DNA of 64,000 bases from Amphiura filiformis (taxonomy: Eukaryota > Echinodermata > Ophiuroidea > Amphilepidida > Amphiuridae), in assembly GCF_039555335.1 (NCBI RefSeq), contig NC_092646.1:33610880-33674879 (forward strand). Direction: 5' to 3'. A program made the position numbers and the translations under genes. Of this stretch, positions 18,490 to 32,800 are shown piece after piece. The notes beneath the pieces are model-generated. The model saw nothing but the letters and a program-made list of their open reading frames with translations, made no database searches and was not told where the DNA came from. How positions within the stretch are numbered: the first letter of the stretch is position 1; each line of letters opens with the position of its first letter.

Positions 18490-18790
18490 AGCCAATTGTA
18501 CCTTTGACCTCAGTATATGACCTTGAACACCACCATTACATGAGGGTTCCCATAGTGCAGCTATGACCCAAGTGTGGTTGCAATAGGATTTGAACCGTTC
18601 ATATGAGATCCAAATTTAACCAAAAACACAGACGGACGGAAAACACACGGACGGACACACAACTCGTTATTTTCAGCCTAATACAAGTTGACCTCAGATG
18701 ACCTTTGACCTCAGTATATGACCTTGAACACCACCAATAGATGATGTTCCCATAGTGCAGCTATGACCCAAGTTTGATATAAAATTGGAT
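18490..18790. repeat. TGACCT-rich duplicated module
   Basis: Two copies about 200 bp apart of a module starting ACCTTTGACCTCAGTATATG, followed by CATAGTGCAGCTATGACCCA and a GGACGGACACACAACTCG tail. TGACCT is a nuclear-receptor half-site, but it is here a by-product of a repeat family. Confidence 0.7.
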
Positions 18791-19330
18791 TGACCGAGCC
18801 CATATTTATTGGTTGCGCTATGAGTTACAAAATATTGGACGTTATATTTTCACACACTTGGACTCATCAAAACATAATGGTTGCAATAGGATTTCATATG
18901 AGATCAAATGTAACCAAAATCACACATGGATGGATGGACGGACACACAACTCGTGATGCCATGAAGTCTTTTCCTTCAGACGACCTAAAAATTTGTAATT
19001 GCATACATAACAGTATACCTAGTATTTCATCTTGTCATAGCCAATATCAAACTGCACCGTACCGGCTCGTTGAATATCATTCATGGCGCGTGCAGTATAT
19101 TCTCATACAACCCTCAATGACATCCAATATTATATAAATACTGAACGGGCGCACACATTTTATGTTGGGGCTCGCAACTCGCAGTTGTGAGTTATACAGT
19201 TTGTTGTTTTGTATGGCCGGAACATGATGAAAATGATTACACTAAACAACTGGTTTCCAAATGGCACATTATTACAATAATACTATTGGCTTATTTTCTG
19301 TGTGATACGAGAAAATGCTGCTTTTATCAT

Positions 19331-19544
19331 GAAAATATTGAACTCTCCTTCGGCTCCATCTGTATTTTCATGGCTCACACAGTATATTCTCGTATCACAT
19401 TCAAAGCCATCCAATATTATATAATTATCTCTAACCAGAAAATATTGAACTCTCCTTCGGCTCCATCTGTATTTTCATGGCTCACACAGTATATTCTCGT
19501 ATCACATTCAAAGCCATCCAATATTATATAATTATCTCTAATCA
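19331..19544. repeat. 107-bp tandem duplication
   Basis: Two nearly identical 107-bp units start GAAAATATTGAACTCTCC at 19331 and 19438. A diverged partial third unit lies upstream near 19086. Confidence 0.85.
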
Positions 19545-19564
19545 GCTATTGTGTCACCTCATTA

Positions 19565-20115
19565 ACTTCGAATTATGCGGTTCGTAATTAAGGTGGCCCA
19601 CACAAAACTATACACCACATGAGGCCACCATATACTATTACAATATCAAGTTTGAAGTTGATCGGTGATTGCGTTTAAGCTGGAGAGTGGATTAATGGAA
19701 ATGAAGGCAAATATGCAAATAAGCTCATTAATATTCATAAATATGCAAATAAAATGACACAAAACTATTCAGCACATCAGGCCACCATATCCTATCACTG
19801 TACCAAGTTTGAAGTTGATCGGTGATTGCGTATAAGCTGCAGAGTGGATTAATGAAAAATGTAGGTAAAATATGCAAATGAGCTCATTAATATTCATAAA
19901 TATGCAAATAAATGACACAAAACTATACAACACATCATGCCACAGTACCAAGTTTGAAGTTGATCGGTGATTGCGTTTAAGCTGCAGAGTGGATTAATGA
20001 ATTTGCTTCCGCCCGGACAGCCAAAAAAAGAAAGAAAGAAAGAAAGAAACAAACAACCAGGCAGGCAGGCAACCATTTGGATGATAACATAAGCCCCACA
20101 TATATGTGGGGCCAA
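19565..20115. repeat. dispersed repeat family with 150-bp internal tandem units
   Basis: It starts GAATTATGCGGTTCGTAATT and contains three diverged units around AGTTTGAAGTTGATCGGTGA (about 19648, 19806, 19950). It ends with a GAAA microsatellite, CAGG repeats and a small hairpin (GCCCCACATATATGTGGGGC). A second copy is split between 25140-25203 and 26221-26395. Confidence 0.75.
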
Positions 20116-21400
20116 AATTGGATCTTTGGTATTAGGCTCTTACTTTGAAAATTATTAAAAAATTTAATATAATATCTCTTTGCTGAGGAGATGGGTATTG
20201 TAGAGATCTACACATGCCCCTCAAGTGAAAATATCCTATCCTGGTATCCTACCTCAACATGCATGAGGTCATTGTAGATGCAACAGATTCATTTTATGTG
20301 TAAATTATGACATCATAATTCATTTCCATTAAAAAAAAATGCTAAGAAAAATTGGCACCATTGTTAAATTGATTCAGTGGTCCATGGAGATTGGATTTCA
20401 GTTCAAGTTCAAATTTGAACATGTCTAGTCCACTAAGTGTGGCTTCCATTTTAGGTTTTCCGGCCAACTCTTGGACTAAAAAAGTCTTGCAGAAACTTAG
20501 TCATTCCATTTCCATAAGTTTCTTCTGTTGCTGGTGTTTGCTTTTCTCTCAATCTCAATGTGGTTTCGTCGGTAACGGTGAGCTGCTGCAACACATCTAA
20601 ACCAACGTCTAGCTCTGTAATCAAGAAACCAAAACATGATCAACACCATTGTTAATTTATAATGTAAATATATTATTGGAAGGGCCAAATAAGAGGTGTC
20701 AAGTGGCATTGAGGCATATTGACCTTAAAGGCCAATCCTGTTGACCAGGCAAGCTTTCAAGGGCGACCCAATTAAGTAGGCTTAAAATATAATCAAGTCA
20801 ATGTTCAGTTATTGTTCACCTCTATGCAAACAAACTTTACACAGCTTTAGGAGCTTATGTGTTTTCCAGATATTTGGAGCGGCCTTTAACCTATTTTGCT
20901 GTGTTACCTAGGTAACGAAACATCCAAGATGGTGCAACCCTATCATTATTTGAATTGATTTATGGTCATGTGTCATATGGTGGGGCACATTTGCGTTACA
21001 AGCACTGATTTTGATAATTTGTCCTCATTTTCACTTAAATTGATACATGTCTAAAACTATAGACCACTTTACACCAATGTTTATCAACATAGGCGAGGGA
21101 TTAGTCTTTTGATATGCTCGAACGAACCGCTTCACTGTTCAATGGCTTTCTTGTACTATATGAAATGTGGTGGGAGATTTAAAATACACATGCCCTGAGC
21201 AAACTACGATGCGCACGCACACTGCAGGGCAAAGAACAATGGAAAGTGCCATAATGCGTGCGCATACTGCCGGGCAATGACGTCACATGTCAAGTGGTCT
21301 ATACATCTCACTCCAACAAAACTATACATTTTCGGAAAGCTTATGTTTCAAGGAATCCATCAATGCAAAATTGATGTTGGTATACAGGGTGTGCAAGAAA
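20116..21400. other. no gene seen
   Basis: A/T-rich sequence without exon-like structure. Confidence 0.5.
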
Positions 21401-22064
21401 ATATACTGCGCCAATAAAGTATCCTTACACTTGGAAAAATAATCACAATTTCAAAACTGGACAATATTGGGTTAAATTTGTTTTTTTAATAGATGCACTA
21501 TCTAATTCTGCACATTATGACACCACAATGAATCCAATGTGACCTCAGGAAGTAAAGTTACAAGCAATTGAATAGACGAAGGTCAAGTTTTAAAAGTGAC
21601 AAACTGGCCTATACAAGGCGCAAAAAGATTCCAACAAGCAAAACAAAGAGACAACACAGTTTCTTCAATGAAGCGTTATTTAAAGCCGTTTTTATTTCAG
21701 TTTTTACTTCTCTGTACTTTTCATAACTTGCATGTTATTTGTAAGTTCTTTTGTTTCAGTTTTCTTTTGTTCCTTTTGTTTTAAATTAAAGCCAAACGCA
21801 TAAATTAGCCATTCACCACTCTCAAACCACATGTCTAGTCTGTGGAGTTTTGAATAGGCCAGTTTGTCACTTTCAAAACTGGACCTTTGTTTAATCAAAT
21901 GCTTGTAACTTTGCTTCTTGAAGTCACATTGGATTCAATGTGGTGACATAATGTGCAGGATTAGCTAGTGCATCTATTAAAAAAACAAATTTACCCCAAT
22001 ATTGTTCAGTTTGGGAATTGTGATTATTTTTCCAACTGTAAGGATACTTTATTGGCGCAGTATA
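21401..22064. mobile_element. large fold-back element with about 210-bp arms
   Basis: The left arm (from ATATACTGCGCCAATAAAGT) and right arm (ending ACTTTATTGGCGCAGTATAT) are inverted copies over about 210 bases with scattered differences. The unique centre of about 240 bp has no convincing coding sequence. Confidence 0.8.
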
Positions 22065-23030
22065 TATAGGGTGATATCATGAAAAAAATTAATTTTACTA
22101 GTAAATTGATAATTTATTGCATTTGCTACTGATATGGAATACCTCTAATGTAATCTAATTTTGTGGTAGGCAACACTATGAGCTTTAATAAAATGTATAC
22201 TTTTGCTATGTTATGATTGACCAAAGTGGTGATACAGGGTGTGAAAATGTACGTAACTTTGTGCACCAAATGGTGATTACAATTTTAAAAATATTTTCTT
22301 TAGAGTGTATCCTACATTTATCTTAACTGCATATTTAGATTCCTGGGGTAAAATGCTTTCCAAAAATGTATACTTTTTCTATCTTAGGATGTATAATTCT
22401 CAAGATAAACAATTTAAAGCCAAAACATGTGTTGTGACTGAAAATCTTGGCATTTGTGTGTAGTCAATAGGGAAAATTGTGGGTCTTGTGACTTGCGGTT
22501 CTCAGTGAGTACTTGTGAACATGAAATAGATCAAACTAATAGTGGAATATGAATAATGAATGAACAAGCTTTGATTTGAGATATGATTTACATGAATAGC
22601 ACAGAATTTGGCAATGATAAAATTTAAAAATCAAAAAGATATTATGTTTCCACAATATTTTTCATAGAGATTGCATATACTCCTCCACCGCTTATCCTCC
22701 AGGTTTATCCTTGTTAACATTTTAATATTTTTCACAAATTAAACAAATGATAATTTCAAATTGTGAAACATATTTGAAAAGTAGAATAATCAAGCTGTAT
22801 AATGAGCCCAAACTTATGCAATTGGACAAAGAATAGCTCTGTACCAACAAGTGAAATCTGAAAGAGGAGAGAAAAATGTAACGCCTCCCACTATTTTGGG
22901 GTCCCACCATATGACATGTGACCTTATAAAAACAAACATTTTGACACCTCTTATAGTAAAATCGGAGCACTTTGATGTTTTTGACCCCCCTTCACTTTTT
23001 TCACTTAAAGCTTTCCTCCCATGACACAGG
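22065..23030. other. no gene seen
   Basis: A/T-rich sequence. The short phrase ATACAGGGTGTG at 22235 resembles sequence near 21391 and 59313, suggesting remnants of one repeat family. Confidence 0.5.
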
Positions 23031-24115
23031 TAGGTCCTGGAGATAGCTGCCTAGCCACTATGCTTCGCCACTCAGCTCTGTTGTTTGCCATCCGACCGGC
23101 TTCTACTACGGATTGGATTCCCACTGCACTGCAGTTTGCTTTGATGTTGTCCATCCAGCGCATTGGGGTCTTCCTTTAGTTCGTTTCCTGTGATTCTTCC
23201 TTCTAATACGATTTTTGGATATCTGGATGGAGGCATTCTTTTCACATGGCCATAGTAGGACAGCTGTTTTGCACGGATCTTGTTCATTACAGTGCACTGG
23301 TAATCAAGGGTGTCTCTGATTGAGGTGTTCCTAATCCTGTCCCTTCTAGTAACATCCAGGATTTTTCTGAGACAAGCCATTTCAAATACCAGAAGTCGCT
23401 GCTCATCACGTTTTTTGATTGTCCAGGCTTCAGAGGCATAGGTTGCTATAGAAAGCACAAGTACTTTGTACAATTCCAATTTTGTTATGGTGGATATTTC
23501 TTTGGATTTCCAGATGGGGTTGAGTTTTTGCATGATGCCCATGGCCAAGCCAATTCTCCTTTTGTGTCCTTCTCGCTGCTTGCCTTTTCAGTGATCACTC
23601 CACCTAGATAGATGAATGATTCCACCTGCTCAAGGGTGGAATTTCCAATGGATATGGTGGCTTTTGCTGTTTCTCTACCAATCACCTGGACTTCGGTTTT
23701 AGCGATGTTTATGGTCAGACCAAACTTCATGCTTTCATTGTGTACTTTGTCGACTAGAGTTTGAGGTTAATTTCAGAGTCAGCCAGTAAAACAATATCAT
23801 CGGCAAATCTCAGGTTGTTGATGAGCTGTCCTTGAATTGTAATTCCAATGCTGACATCTTCAATAGCTAGGCGTGGGACCAGTTCCAGCAAGATGTTAAA
23901 CAGCTGGGGAGAGAATACATCCCTGTCTGACTCCTGTTCGAGTGGTGAACCAGTTTGTCAGCTCTTCATTCACTCTTACTGCACTTTTAGAGGTGTTATA
24001 TAAGGCTTGGAGAAGTCTAACCATTTTTCCAGAGTAGCCTAGGTGGTCCATAGCCTTCCAAATTAAAGACCTTCTTGCCAAACAGTATTTGGACCCCCAT
24101 AGAGCCAAAAATGTG
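23031..24115 (-). pseudogene. LINE reverse transcriptase fragment, decayed
   Basis: The minus strand, read 24115 to 23031, encodes the middle and end of a non-LTR reverse transcriptase. Segments occur in consistent order: AVRVNEELTNWFTTRTGVRQ, GCILSPAV (RT motif region 4), LRFADDIVLLADS (the F-A-D-D catalytic block), GLTINIAKTEVQVIG, FIYLGGVITEK, then the C-terminal region SIATYASEAWTIKKRDEQRL, CLRKILDVTRRDRIRN and YYGHVKRMP. The frame breaks at 23900, 23750 and 23550, so it is inactive. The endonuclease and 5' part are absent, as in a 5'-truncated insertion. The 'TW.L.K...L..FEM.CLR.ILG+.+.D+..N' pattern suggests an RTE/CR1-like clade, which I cannot resolve. Confidence 0.8.
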
Positions 24116-24733
24116 ACCTTTGACCTTTTTGGTTATTACTCAAGAACGGTACGTCCTAGATAGGTCAAACTATACATTTTCTGAAATGGAATGGGTTTAA
24201 ATACAATTTGAGCAACTTTGAAATTGGACCCTGTGTAAAGTTTGATGACATTTTCCTGCAAAAGCAACTCCAGTTCAATTACTATGAGGCATTTTTATGT
24301 AGCCCACAAGGTCAACTACTTATGGTAAAAGTGTAGCTGTCGTGTACCAATGGCCTAAGATGTACCGATGGTCCATGATGAGCATGGGCACCACACCCCT
24401 GGCTACCCCACTGGTCAAACACAATGTACAAACACAGGACAAAAGCTAGCAGTAGCAGGATGGTAATGTTTGCCATCTGTATGCGCTTACCAAGATTCTG
24501 CAACATGCATTGACCTTAAGAGTTATTTAGATAGGAATCCTGAGCTGTTAGGTCCAAAATTATCATCAGTATCATATGAATTTTTTTTCCTGATTAATGA
24601 AAACCATGATTACATTTTTAATTAATCATTACAATTTTGCATCTTAGTTTATTTAACATCATAAATAGTCCTTGTTTATACAAAAACAAATATATATATA
24701 TATTAAAAATGAAAAAAAAAATAATGCAATCAC

Positions 24734-27700
24734 CTGGTTCGCCGAGCAGCTCAAACCTCAAGGCGGGATATTGGTGCCATTTGTCTTGCAGCAGTTGAAT
24801 CCTTACTGCTATTGCTTGGACTTCTGTCGGGAAAAACTGCTCCACTGGCGTATGATTGTCTCTGTTACCTCTGAAGACCTGCATGTGGTTTAAAGAAGTA
24901 GGCCGTTTTCACTAGGTTTTATCAAGTCAATTAATCTAACCCTGGGCTGAATAAGAACCAGAGGTGATGCAAAGACCAGGCATGTCCCCTTGCTGCCTGA
25001 AACAAGGTAACTCTCAAAAATTAAAGCATTATATAGCATGTTGGTCAATTGTTTTTTGCACATCACTGGGTAAAGTTTGCCTTTTATAAACCATTTTCTT
25101 TTTAAGGGAAATTTTTATACTCTCTCTTACAGTAAAACTAGAATTACGCGGTTTGTAATTAAGGTGGCCCCCACAAAACTATACACCACTTGAGGCCATC
25201 ATATACTATCATCAAGGGGTTGACAGTGATTCGCTGATTCTCCAAATTTGCACGCTACGGTATGCTATACAGAAGTTGCCGGGAATCACAAATTTGGTAC
25301 CAGCATGTATTTAATAAATTAAGTTAATGGATGCGCTAAAAATATTATTAAAAGTATTAAAAACAGCTATTCAACATTTGAAAAAATATGCTGTTGCAGG
25401 CTTGAAAAAGTCCAACCTTGGTTGCAGCAAGCCGTGATTTTCACAGGTAATTTTATTTCTTGAACGATGCAGCCGGTAGAAATCGCGGTAGTGTTCCAGG
25501 CCTACGCGATGGCAGGGTAATGGCGGCATCCATAGTTTTATTACATTTATCTTCGAGTGACGCTTCCCAATCTTTATTTATTCCCTGCTATCATAATACC
25601 AAGTTTGATATAAAATTGGATGGATTGAGCGTGATACCTGAATTTATCGGTCGAGCTAGAGTTGTCAAATATCACGCGAGACGAAGTCGAGCGTGATATT
25701 TGAAAACTCTAGCGAGATCGATAAATTCTGGTGTCATGCGAAAATATCCGTCCAATTTTATCATTATTATGTCTTCAGAATCTTTTTTTTGGGTCAAAAA
25801 CATGATTTTTAGTAAAAAACATGATTTTTGGTCAAAACCTGATTTTGCTTAAAAATGTGATTTCTTTTCAGACATGTGTTTGGTCAAATGTGTGAATTTG
25901 GGTCAAAAAAGTGATTTTTTGTCATAAATGTGATTTTTGGTCAAAAATGTGATTTTTGGTCATAAATGTGATTTTTGGTCAAATATGTGATTTTTGGTCA
26001 AAAATGTGATTTTTGGTCAAAAATGTGATTCTTGGTCATGGAATGGCAAAAAAAATCACACCTAAATAGACATACATGGTGATTTCTGCATATCAAGTAT
26101 ATGAACTGTGTACTCTATGAAGAGGTTACAGACCGATACACAAAAACCCTGTAGCTCCAGGGGACCGATACACAAATTTATCAGACAGCCAGGTTATGTA
26201 CAAAGTATAGGAGCCAAGATTCTGAAGACATAATAATGAAGTTGATCGGTGATAGCGTTTAAGCTGGAGAGTGGATTAATGAATTTGCTTCCGCCCGGAC
26301 AAACTAACAAAGATACAAAGAAAGAAACAATCAAGGGAACAAACAACCATCTGGATGATAACATAAGCCCCACATATATGTAAGGGCCAAAAATTGTGAT
26401 TATTTTGTAAAGCTCAATCACCTTAAATTTCATGTTAATTGTTCACTTATTACTTTCATTTAAGTATGTATACTGCTCCCAGGTCCCTCATATATAGGTA
26501 TTAGCCCTCCCCTTTTTCCGTTCTTGATGAGCCACAGGACAATTCTAATTTCGAGAACCCTTACTCTACTTAACCCCAAGAGAACTACCTGCTGATTGGC
26601 CAAAATGAATATTGTGTCCAATTTTGAACCAATCAAGGAGGGTATTAATAAGATCATCTGCAAATGCAAGTTTGACCATAAATAGTTAAAACCTTGTCAT
26701 AATTGGCAACTGAAATGAGTATTTCAAGTTATCAACCAATCAGAAATGCTGTTAGATGACCAGTAGTGTCCATGGGGTTAAACATATCATTATGAGTTTT
26801 GCACAATGCCGAATAACCGATAACAAGTGATGTGCTTTATCCAATTCACTCAGATCAAGTTGTAACCATTACAAGACAAATAAAAAAAAAAGACAGAATA
26901 AAAACTATTTTTGCATCATTGGACTGATGTTTCAAATGGACAAGTAATATATATCAAAATGTTTGTGATACGAGTCTGGAGAATCTTTTCTGCTATGTTT
27001 TAAAATTTGTAACCTGCACACTCTGTTTCCGTGGTAACTATACTATACCCTCACCCACTTTATATGCGTTTTTATATGGTTTAAGGCAGCTGTGTACTCT
27101 AGACATTCTTTCTTTTGCAGAATTGAGTTTTTTTGATATGTTTGTACTTTGTTATGTTTTTTATAAATACAAGGAATGAAAATCCAGATTTGTAAACTCT
27201 AACTGCAATATTTTAAGGATTTTATTTCACTATTCCACTCGTGTTTGAAATTGAAAAGGAAAGAAAATCTTTGTTGTACCAGCAGGGTACACGCCACAAG
27301 AACAACGCATCGCGCAATTTGTTAACGCACAAATACGCTTACGCATACGCCGACGCTTATCTGCATGCGCGGCGCATCTTATGGAAACACCACGGAAGCA
27401 CAAAAACCTAGTGGTCAAATGGCTCCGTTTTAGCGGATAAAATGTGGGTTTTTTCAAGTTCTTTCCCCCGATTTAAATATCAAGTTATGAATGGATTTCG
27501 CTCAAACTTCTCAAGGGGCCATGGATTTACCCAATATTATAAATAAAAAATAAAAAACTGCCGCATTCTTCTGCAAAATGTGACCACTTTAAACTTCAAC
27601 GGCCATTATTTCAATGTTCATTTTCTCGGTAAAATGACGATTTAGGGTACACGATAACTCAATAAATACAGCATCTATAGGTAAGTAAATATGATCATCG

Positions 27701-29880
27701 TAAAAAGCATGATCAACTCAAGAAACGGCTTTCTCATTTTTTTTTATATTTGGGTCTATTTCCGATTTTAGGCATCATTTTGTGCAAATAGCTAGGCGTT
27801 TGTGAATTTTAAAAAGTTCAATTTGATGCCTTATATGGTCAATATCTCAAAAAAATAAGGCCAATATCAAAAAATTAAAAAAACGTTTTTGGAATGGAGC
27901 CTCAAGATTGAGCTAAAAACAAAATAAAATATTTTGGAAAGAGTGTTTTTTTGTTATGATGTACCTAACAAATATTGCCAAAAACTCAATTTTTTGTGAT
28001 TTTCTTCATAATTGTTGTTTTTACCCCAAATCTGTATTTATATTAAGATTTATTGATGTCTTGCCTTCATAAAATGTATACTTTTATATGTCTTATGCCG
28101 AATAATTACGGGTTATTGCACTTTTACTACATGCATGTCTGAGAGTACACAGCCTCCTTAAGCACAACTGTTTCTATGTTCCACATAGAACTATCAGGTC
28201 CCCATAGCACTGTAAAAAACACACAAAATGTCCACATAGCCAGGGTTCGGTTTTTGCCGGCAAAAACCTGTTTTTGCCGGAAAAGTTGCAAAAACTGGCA
28301 AAAACATATTTTTGCCAATTTTTGCCTGGTTTAAACCAGCAAAAATGGCAAAAACTCACATATAGTCAGTCAAGTATTAAAAAGTAACACAGAAAGCTCA
28401 TAAACAGTAACACACAACATATTTTTTGTCTCATCAAGTTCTTAAAATGTCAATGATTTGAATTTGATATGAAAATTCATACATTAAATTTCTTAAAATG
28501 TTACTTATAATGACCAAATCATGCCATATTAAATCTAGGAAATTCTTTTTGTGACTTAATAATATGTTTTGAGATGAAAAAAGTGAAACCTTTATCAGTT
28601 TTTTAGTTTTTGCCGGCAAAAACTGTTTTTGCCAAGTGGAAAAAAACGCGGTTTAAAACCATGGTTTTTTCCACCTGCTGCAAAAACCTGCGAACCCTTC
28701 ACATAGCGACAGTAATATAAAAAATAATGTGGTCTTTTATATATATATTTTGTGGGGTCCACCCCCCCTTTTACATTTCACTATGATTATGAGGTAATTT
28801 AAGAGCAATGTGTTTGGGGGAACCTAGATTCCCACAGCCAAGTTTTGTCCCCATAGGCAGTGGATATACTGATACTTGTCCCCATACCCACGTTTTACAA
28901 ACGTATATATACATATATGTTCATATATGCTTTTATCTTTTTGACATTGATTTCTTTAACAAATTGCTGCCTCCCATGTTGAATTTCCAAAATTTCTTCT
29001 TTTTTTAAAATATTTAAAAAAAAAAAATCATCTCACTCCAGCTCTTTTCTTCACTGTGCAACGGGACACTAGCCTGGCTGGTGATCACATTAAACCGTTG
29101 TCTGTAAAGCCTAAAATAAAATAAGGGCTCAAGAATTGGTTCGGGGAATTGGAACTCATTAATCTTTTTAGCTGTCTCGTTTAAAGGGCCCATTAAAGGG
29201 ATACTAACAATACACGCAATAAGGAAATGCCAAAAAAAATAAAATAAAAAATCATACATATAAAAATAGAAATGTAAAAAATGCACATATCAGCACTGGA
29301 TTTTCAACATAATACTAAATAAACGTATTTTTATGGAACAAAAGAATAGAAGGTTGATTCTGTGTTTTGTAGGGTTGCTTGGATTACACCAATCGAACAA
29401 TCTTTTATACTTAACATAATTTAGCTCACCATTTTTAACCATTTTATGATATGGGAATTACGACTGCAGAATGTATATATTCTTTCCTTATGTGTTATTA
29501 TATTCATTGAAAGACAAAAACAGAAACTTCACAGAATATGAAATCCTACCATTTTACCATCAGAATGTTGAACAGGTTGCCACATACGCTCAGGAGTTTT
29601 ATAGAACACACAGTATTCCTCTACCCACATCTTCTTATATCCATGCCCCTGTGTGATGATCCCAGTAATTGTTCTTGGTTTCTTGAAATTCACTGTCATA
29701 CATAGATCCCAATCATCCACTAGATTTGGACACCATCCATTCAGCGGCCTGTATGGACCACATTGTGGTTTGATGTTGAGACGAGCTTCAGTGGGTGCAT
29801 GGTCTTCGCTTTGAATGAAGAGGCACTAAGGCATTCGTCACCTATTGTCCAATCCTCCATTCCCATTTTGCTGTACTTCC
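24734..29880 (-). CDS. second F5/8 type C (discoidin) domain, two exons, one-base fault
   Basis: Exon 29550-29880 encodes MGMEDWTIGDECLSASSF, NGWCPNLVDDWDLCMTVNF, RTITGIITQG and MWVEEYCVFYK. Exon 24734-24878 encodes VFRGNRDNHTPVEQFFPTEV and VRIQLLQDKWHQYPALRFEL, then LGEP. All landmarks of the family are present. The 29550-29880 exon is 331 bases where the phases require 332; the frame slips near the AAA at about 29800-29806. Either the gene copy is damaged or the assembly lost one base. The intron between the halves is 4.7 kb and loaded with young transposons. The junction phase is 0, as in the first domain. Confidence 0.8.
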
Positions 29881-32800
29881 CTGAGAAGTGAGAAACAAAC
29901 CAATAAATTGTAAGAAATGAGTTTCCATGCAAAGATGTACACATTGGGAGACTCTACCATGTTGATGTTTGTGTGTCACTCATTGACAGGAAAATAGTGT
30001 ACCCAGCAAACTTGGCGAACTTTTATTCCAACTCAATGTTGAAGTCAAATTTTGATATTGGATGCAAAATTATCTGTAATTTGAAATTATTACATTTAGT
30101 TTTTAATTTAACCTTACCCAGAGCAGCCAGTACACATATGTGATCGTCCATCCCGAAACGCTTGTTAAGTCGGCCCTGGTCAATTTTGTCTTCTTCCGTG
30201 TTTAGAAAATATATATCATAAGCTTTACAATGATATATCATTTGACTTCAAACGATATCCAGAAGCAGAGTTATGGTTTGTTAAACTTTGCTCCTTCAGC
30301 AAAAGGGTAGGGCCTACACTATTTCGGTGCTACATTATCTCTCTTTTTCCACATTGGTGGTGTTAAATATCAGATGGTCATAATTGGCGGTCAATTCAAA
30401 TCATCCCCAAGTCAACGAGGCTCAGGAATTTACTCTCATTGTTAATTGTTGGTTACCCAGGATTTAGCCACAGCAAACAAAGACTAGAGCTATTTAGGAG
30501 TTCTATACATTTAAGGTTGGTCTGAACCATGGCATGTTTTAAAAATGCCGAATTCCAGTTTTTTTGAACTCTATATTCATTAGTCTGTGTACTTTTTTTT
30601 ACCAAATTTCTATCAATTTTTAATTATGATGTTTCACCCTTTTCCATTTGAAATCGTCCACATGGTCAATGGCGGGAAATCTTGCTAATCTCGTTGCTAA
30701 TGAGCGTATTTTTGCCTCGCGCCTGACGCAAAAACGCAAATCACACTTTTTGATGATTTTCTCCATAAGTAAGCATTTTTACATAAATCTGATGTCACCA
30801 TTGAATTTTTCAGGTCATTTCCAATTTAAATATGTATACTTTTATACACTTTAGATCAACAATTTAGAAGTTACAAGACAAAAACGTTTTTCATAATTCC
30901 ATGGTTCAGACCAACCTTAAAGTAGAAGCTTATTATCCTCTTCAACAATGGGATGAATGATTGATTTAAAAGGTGTTTGACTCTCACTAGCAAAATGAGA
31001 AACATGTCGCACCAATTTGAGGTACATATGAATACAACCTTTATGCACATTTTGCACTCTAACTCAGAATACAATTTGCAGACTTTACGAGCGGTTGTGA
31101 CGGTCATATTTGTAAACATTCCAAAAAAACAACAACAACAAACTACTGCAACAAAAAACAAGTATAACTGGCTGACGCGTTGTGCTAGTTCAAATGTTGT
31201 ACGAAGGTTGCCGCTTCGAATCCGGGCAGTTGAAGGTGCAAGAGTGTATCAAATTGCAACAAATCAGTGTGTGAAGCAAGGTCAGCACATAATACATGGC
31301 AATATATAATAGAAGCTGCATTTTAACACACAGAATCCAGTTCCTACATTATATGCAGACAGACTGAATTGTTGCAGGAATTTTGAGGTGGTGGGTCTTT
31401 AATTTGGTAGCTGACAGCATACTGGTAAAAGGGAGTCTTTCTATTCGGAGCTACGAACGATCAAAATCAAGGGTCTTGGCTTTCTGGTAATCTGTTTTGA
31501 TGAGAGTGTCCATCGGGTAACATCCCGAGTCACCAACATGAGCATACATACATGTTTGCATACATACATTGCATGGAAATCTTCCTAGTGCAAATACCCC
31601 TATTGTATTGAGCAATATAATGGGATGACCATCAGACTAGGAGATCCTCTTATGATCTTATTGTAATAGCCACATATTCTGGGATAAGTTATAGGAATAG
31701 GATGGAAAGTGGTTGTCAAATCTTAGTGTTACTGAGTTTAATTCAAGGACTGCCTTTTGAGGAGAGCGAGAGCAATCACTCTCTACTGCTCTTCTTAAAT
31801 ATGATATAGAAGAGTGATTTTCAGCTCTCCTTATTTGACCATTCTCTCCTATTCTATTGTAAATGCTCTTGAAGGCTCCAGAAGAGCTATTTCATGCTCT
31901 CCTGCAAATTCCAAAAGACAGTCCTTGTTAATTGTCTGCTTTGTGTCAATACAAAGCCTGACACACACAGCAAACCACACATTATAGTATTGTGGATATT
32001 ATGGTAAGCCTATAAAATTTATGTAGCAAACTCACCATACTCTAACTCACTGATATTTGGTAGCATAAATAATAAATGGTAATTCATTTCCCCTATCAAA
32101 AGTGTGCCAATGAATGTAGTCCAGGTCTTTTTGGAAAGGTTTATCAATGAGGTGGGCCCATATAGCACATTTAGTGAACTATAGTGAACCATACAACTAG
32201 CTATATATGTGGTCTGCATTTAAGAATTTGATTATCACTTATCTTATATTCAAATGTTTTGTAAAACTGAGATTTACTCTGGTTTCGAGCTTCATATGAA
32301 AAACAGAATGAACTGAAATGTTTTTGCTTTGGGGGCTGCTCCTACATGTAGCACCAGCTCTGTGCTGGGTCATTTACAGAAATTGTTATGAACCTGCAAC
32401 ATTACAATCTATGGCGATTTGTCCTCGGATGACCCTGAAGTGAACTTGACATTTTTGTCTCACTTTGGGAGACAGTCCATTAATCATGAATCTACAACAA
32501 TCTATGGCAATATGACTCAGGATGACCCTGACATGACCTTGATATTTTTTGTTGCACTTAAGCTCCTTCACACAAAATCTCATGAATCTGCAACAATCTA
32601 TGGCAATCTGACCCCGGATGACTCGGACATGACCTTGACATTTTTAGTCACACTTTTAGGGTCGTTCACAACAATTTTCATGAACTTATCTATGACAGTT
32701 TGAGCCTGTATGACCTTGACAACTGGGGTGGTTCTAACCTGAGACTAGTATACCAAATGGTATAATTTGATACTAGTCTCGGATTCTCAGCCAGTCTGCA

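Noticed and set aside
18490-18790. Nuclear-receptor response element cluster (TGACCT half-sites)
   Set aside because: The half-sites belong to a duplicated dispersed repeat and also occur in unrelated repeat units; no promoter context.
24312-24506. Possible transmembrane last exon (ITILLLLAFVLCLYIVF) of the discoidin gene
   Set aside because: The phase does not match the preceding exon: joining at the acceptors seen gives a stop within a few codons or another frame.
29550-29880. Discoidin exon as a pseudogene
   Set aside because: The only fault is one missing base at an A-run, while splice sites, phases and all domain landmarks are intact; an assembly error is at least as likely.
32419-32703. 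94-codon frame with internal peptide repeats
   Set aside because: It is the translation of a 96-100-bp non-coding tandem repeat that also occurs elsewhere without an open frame.
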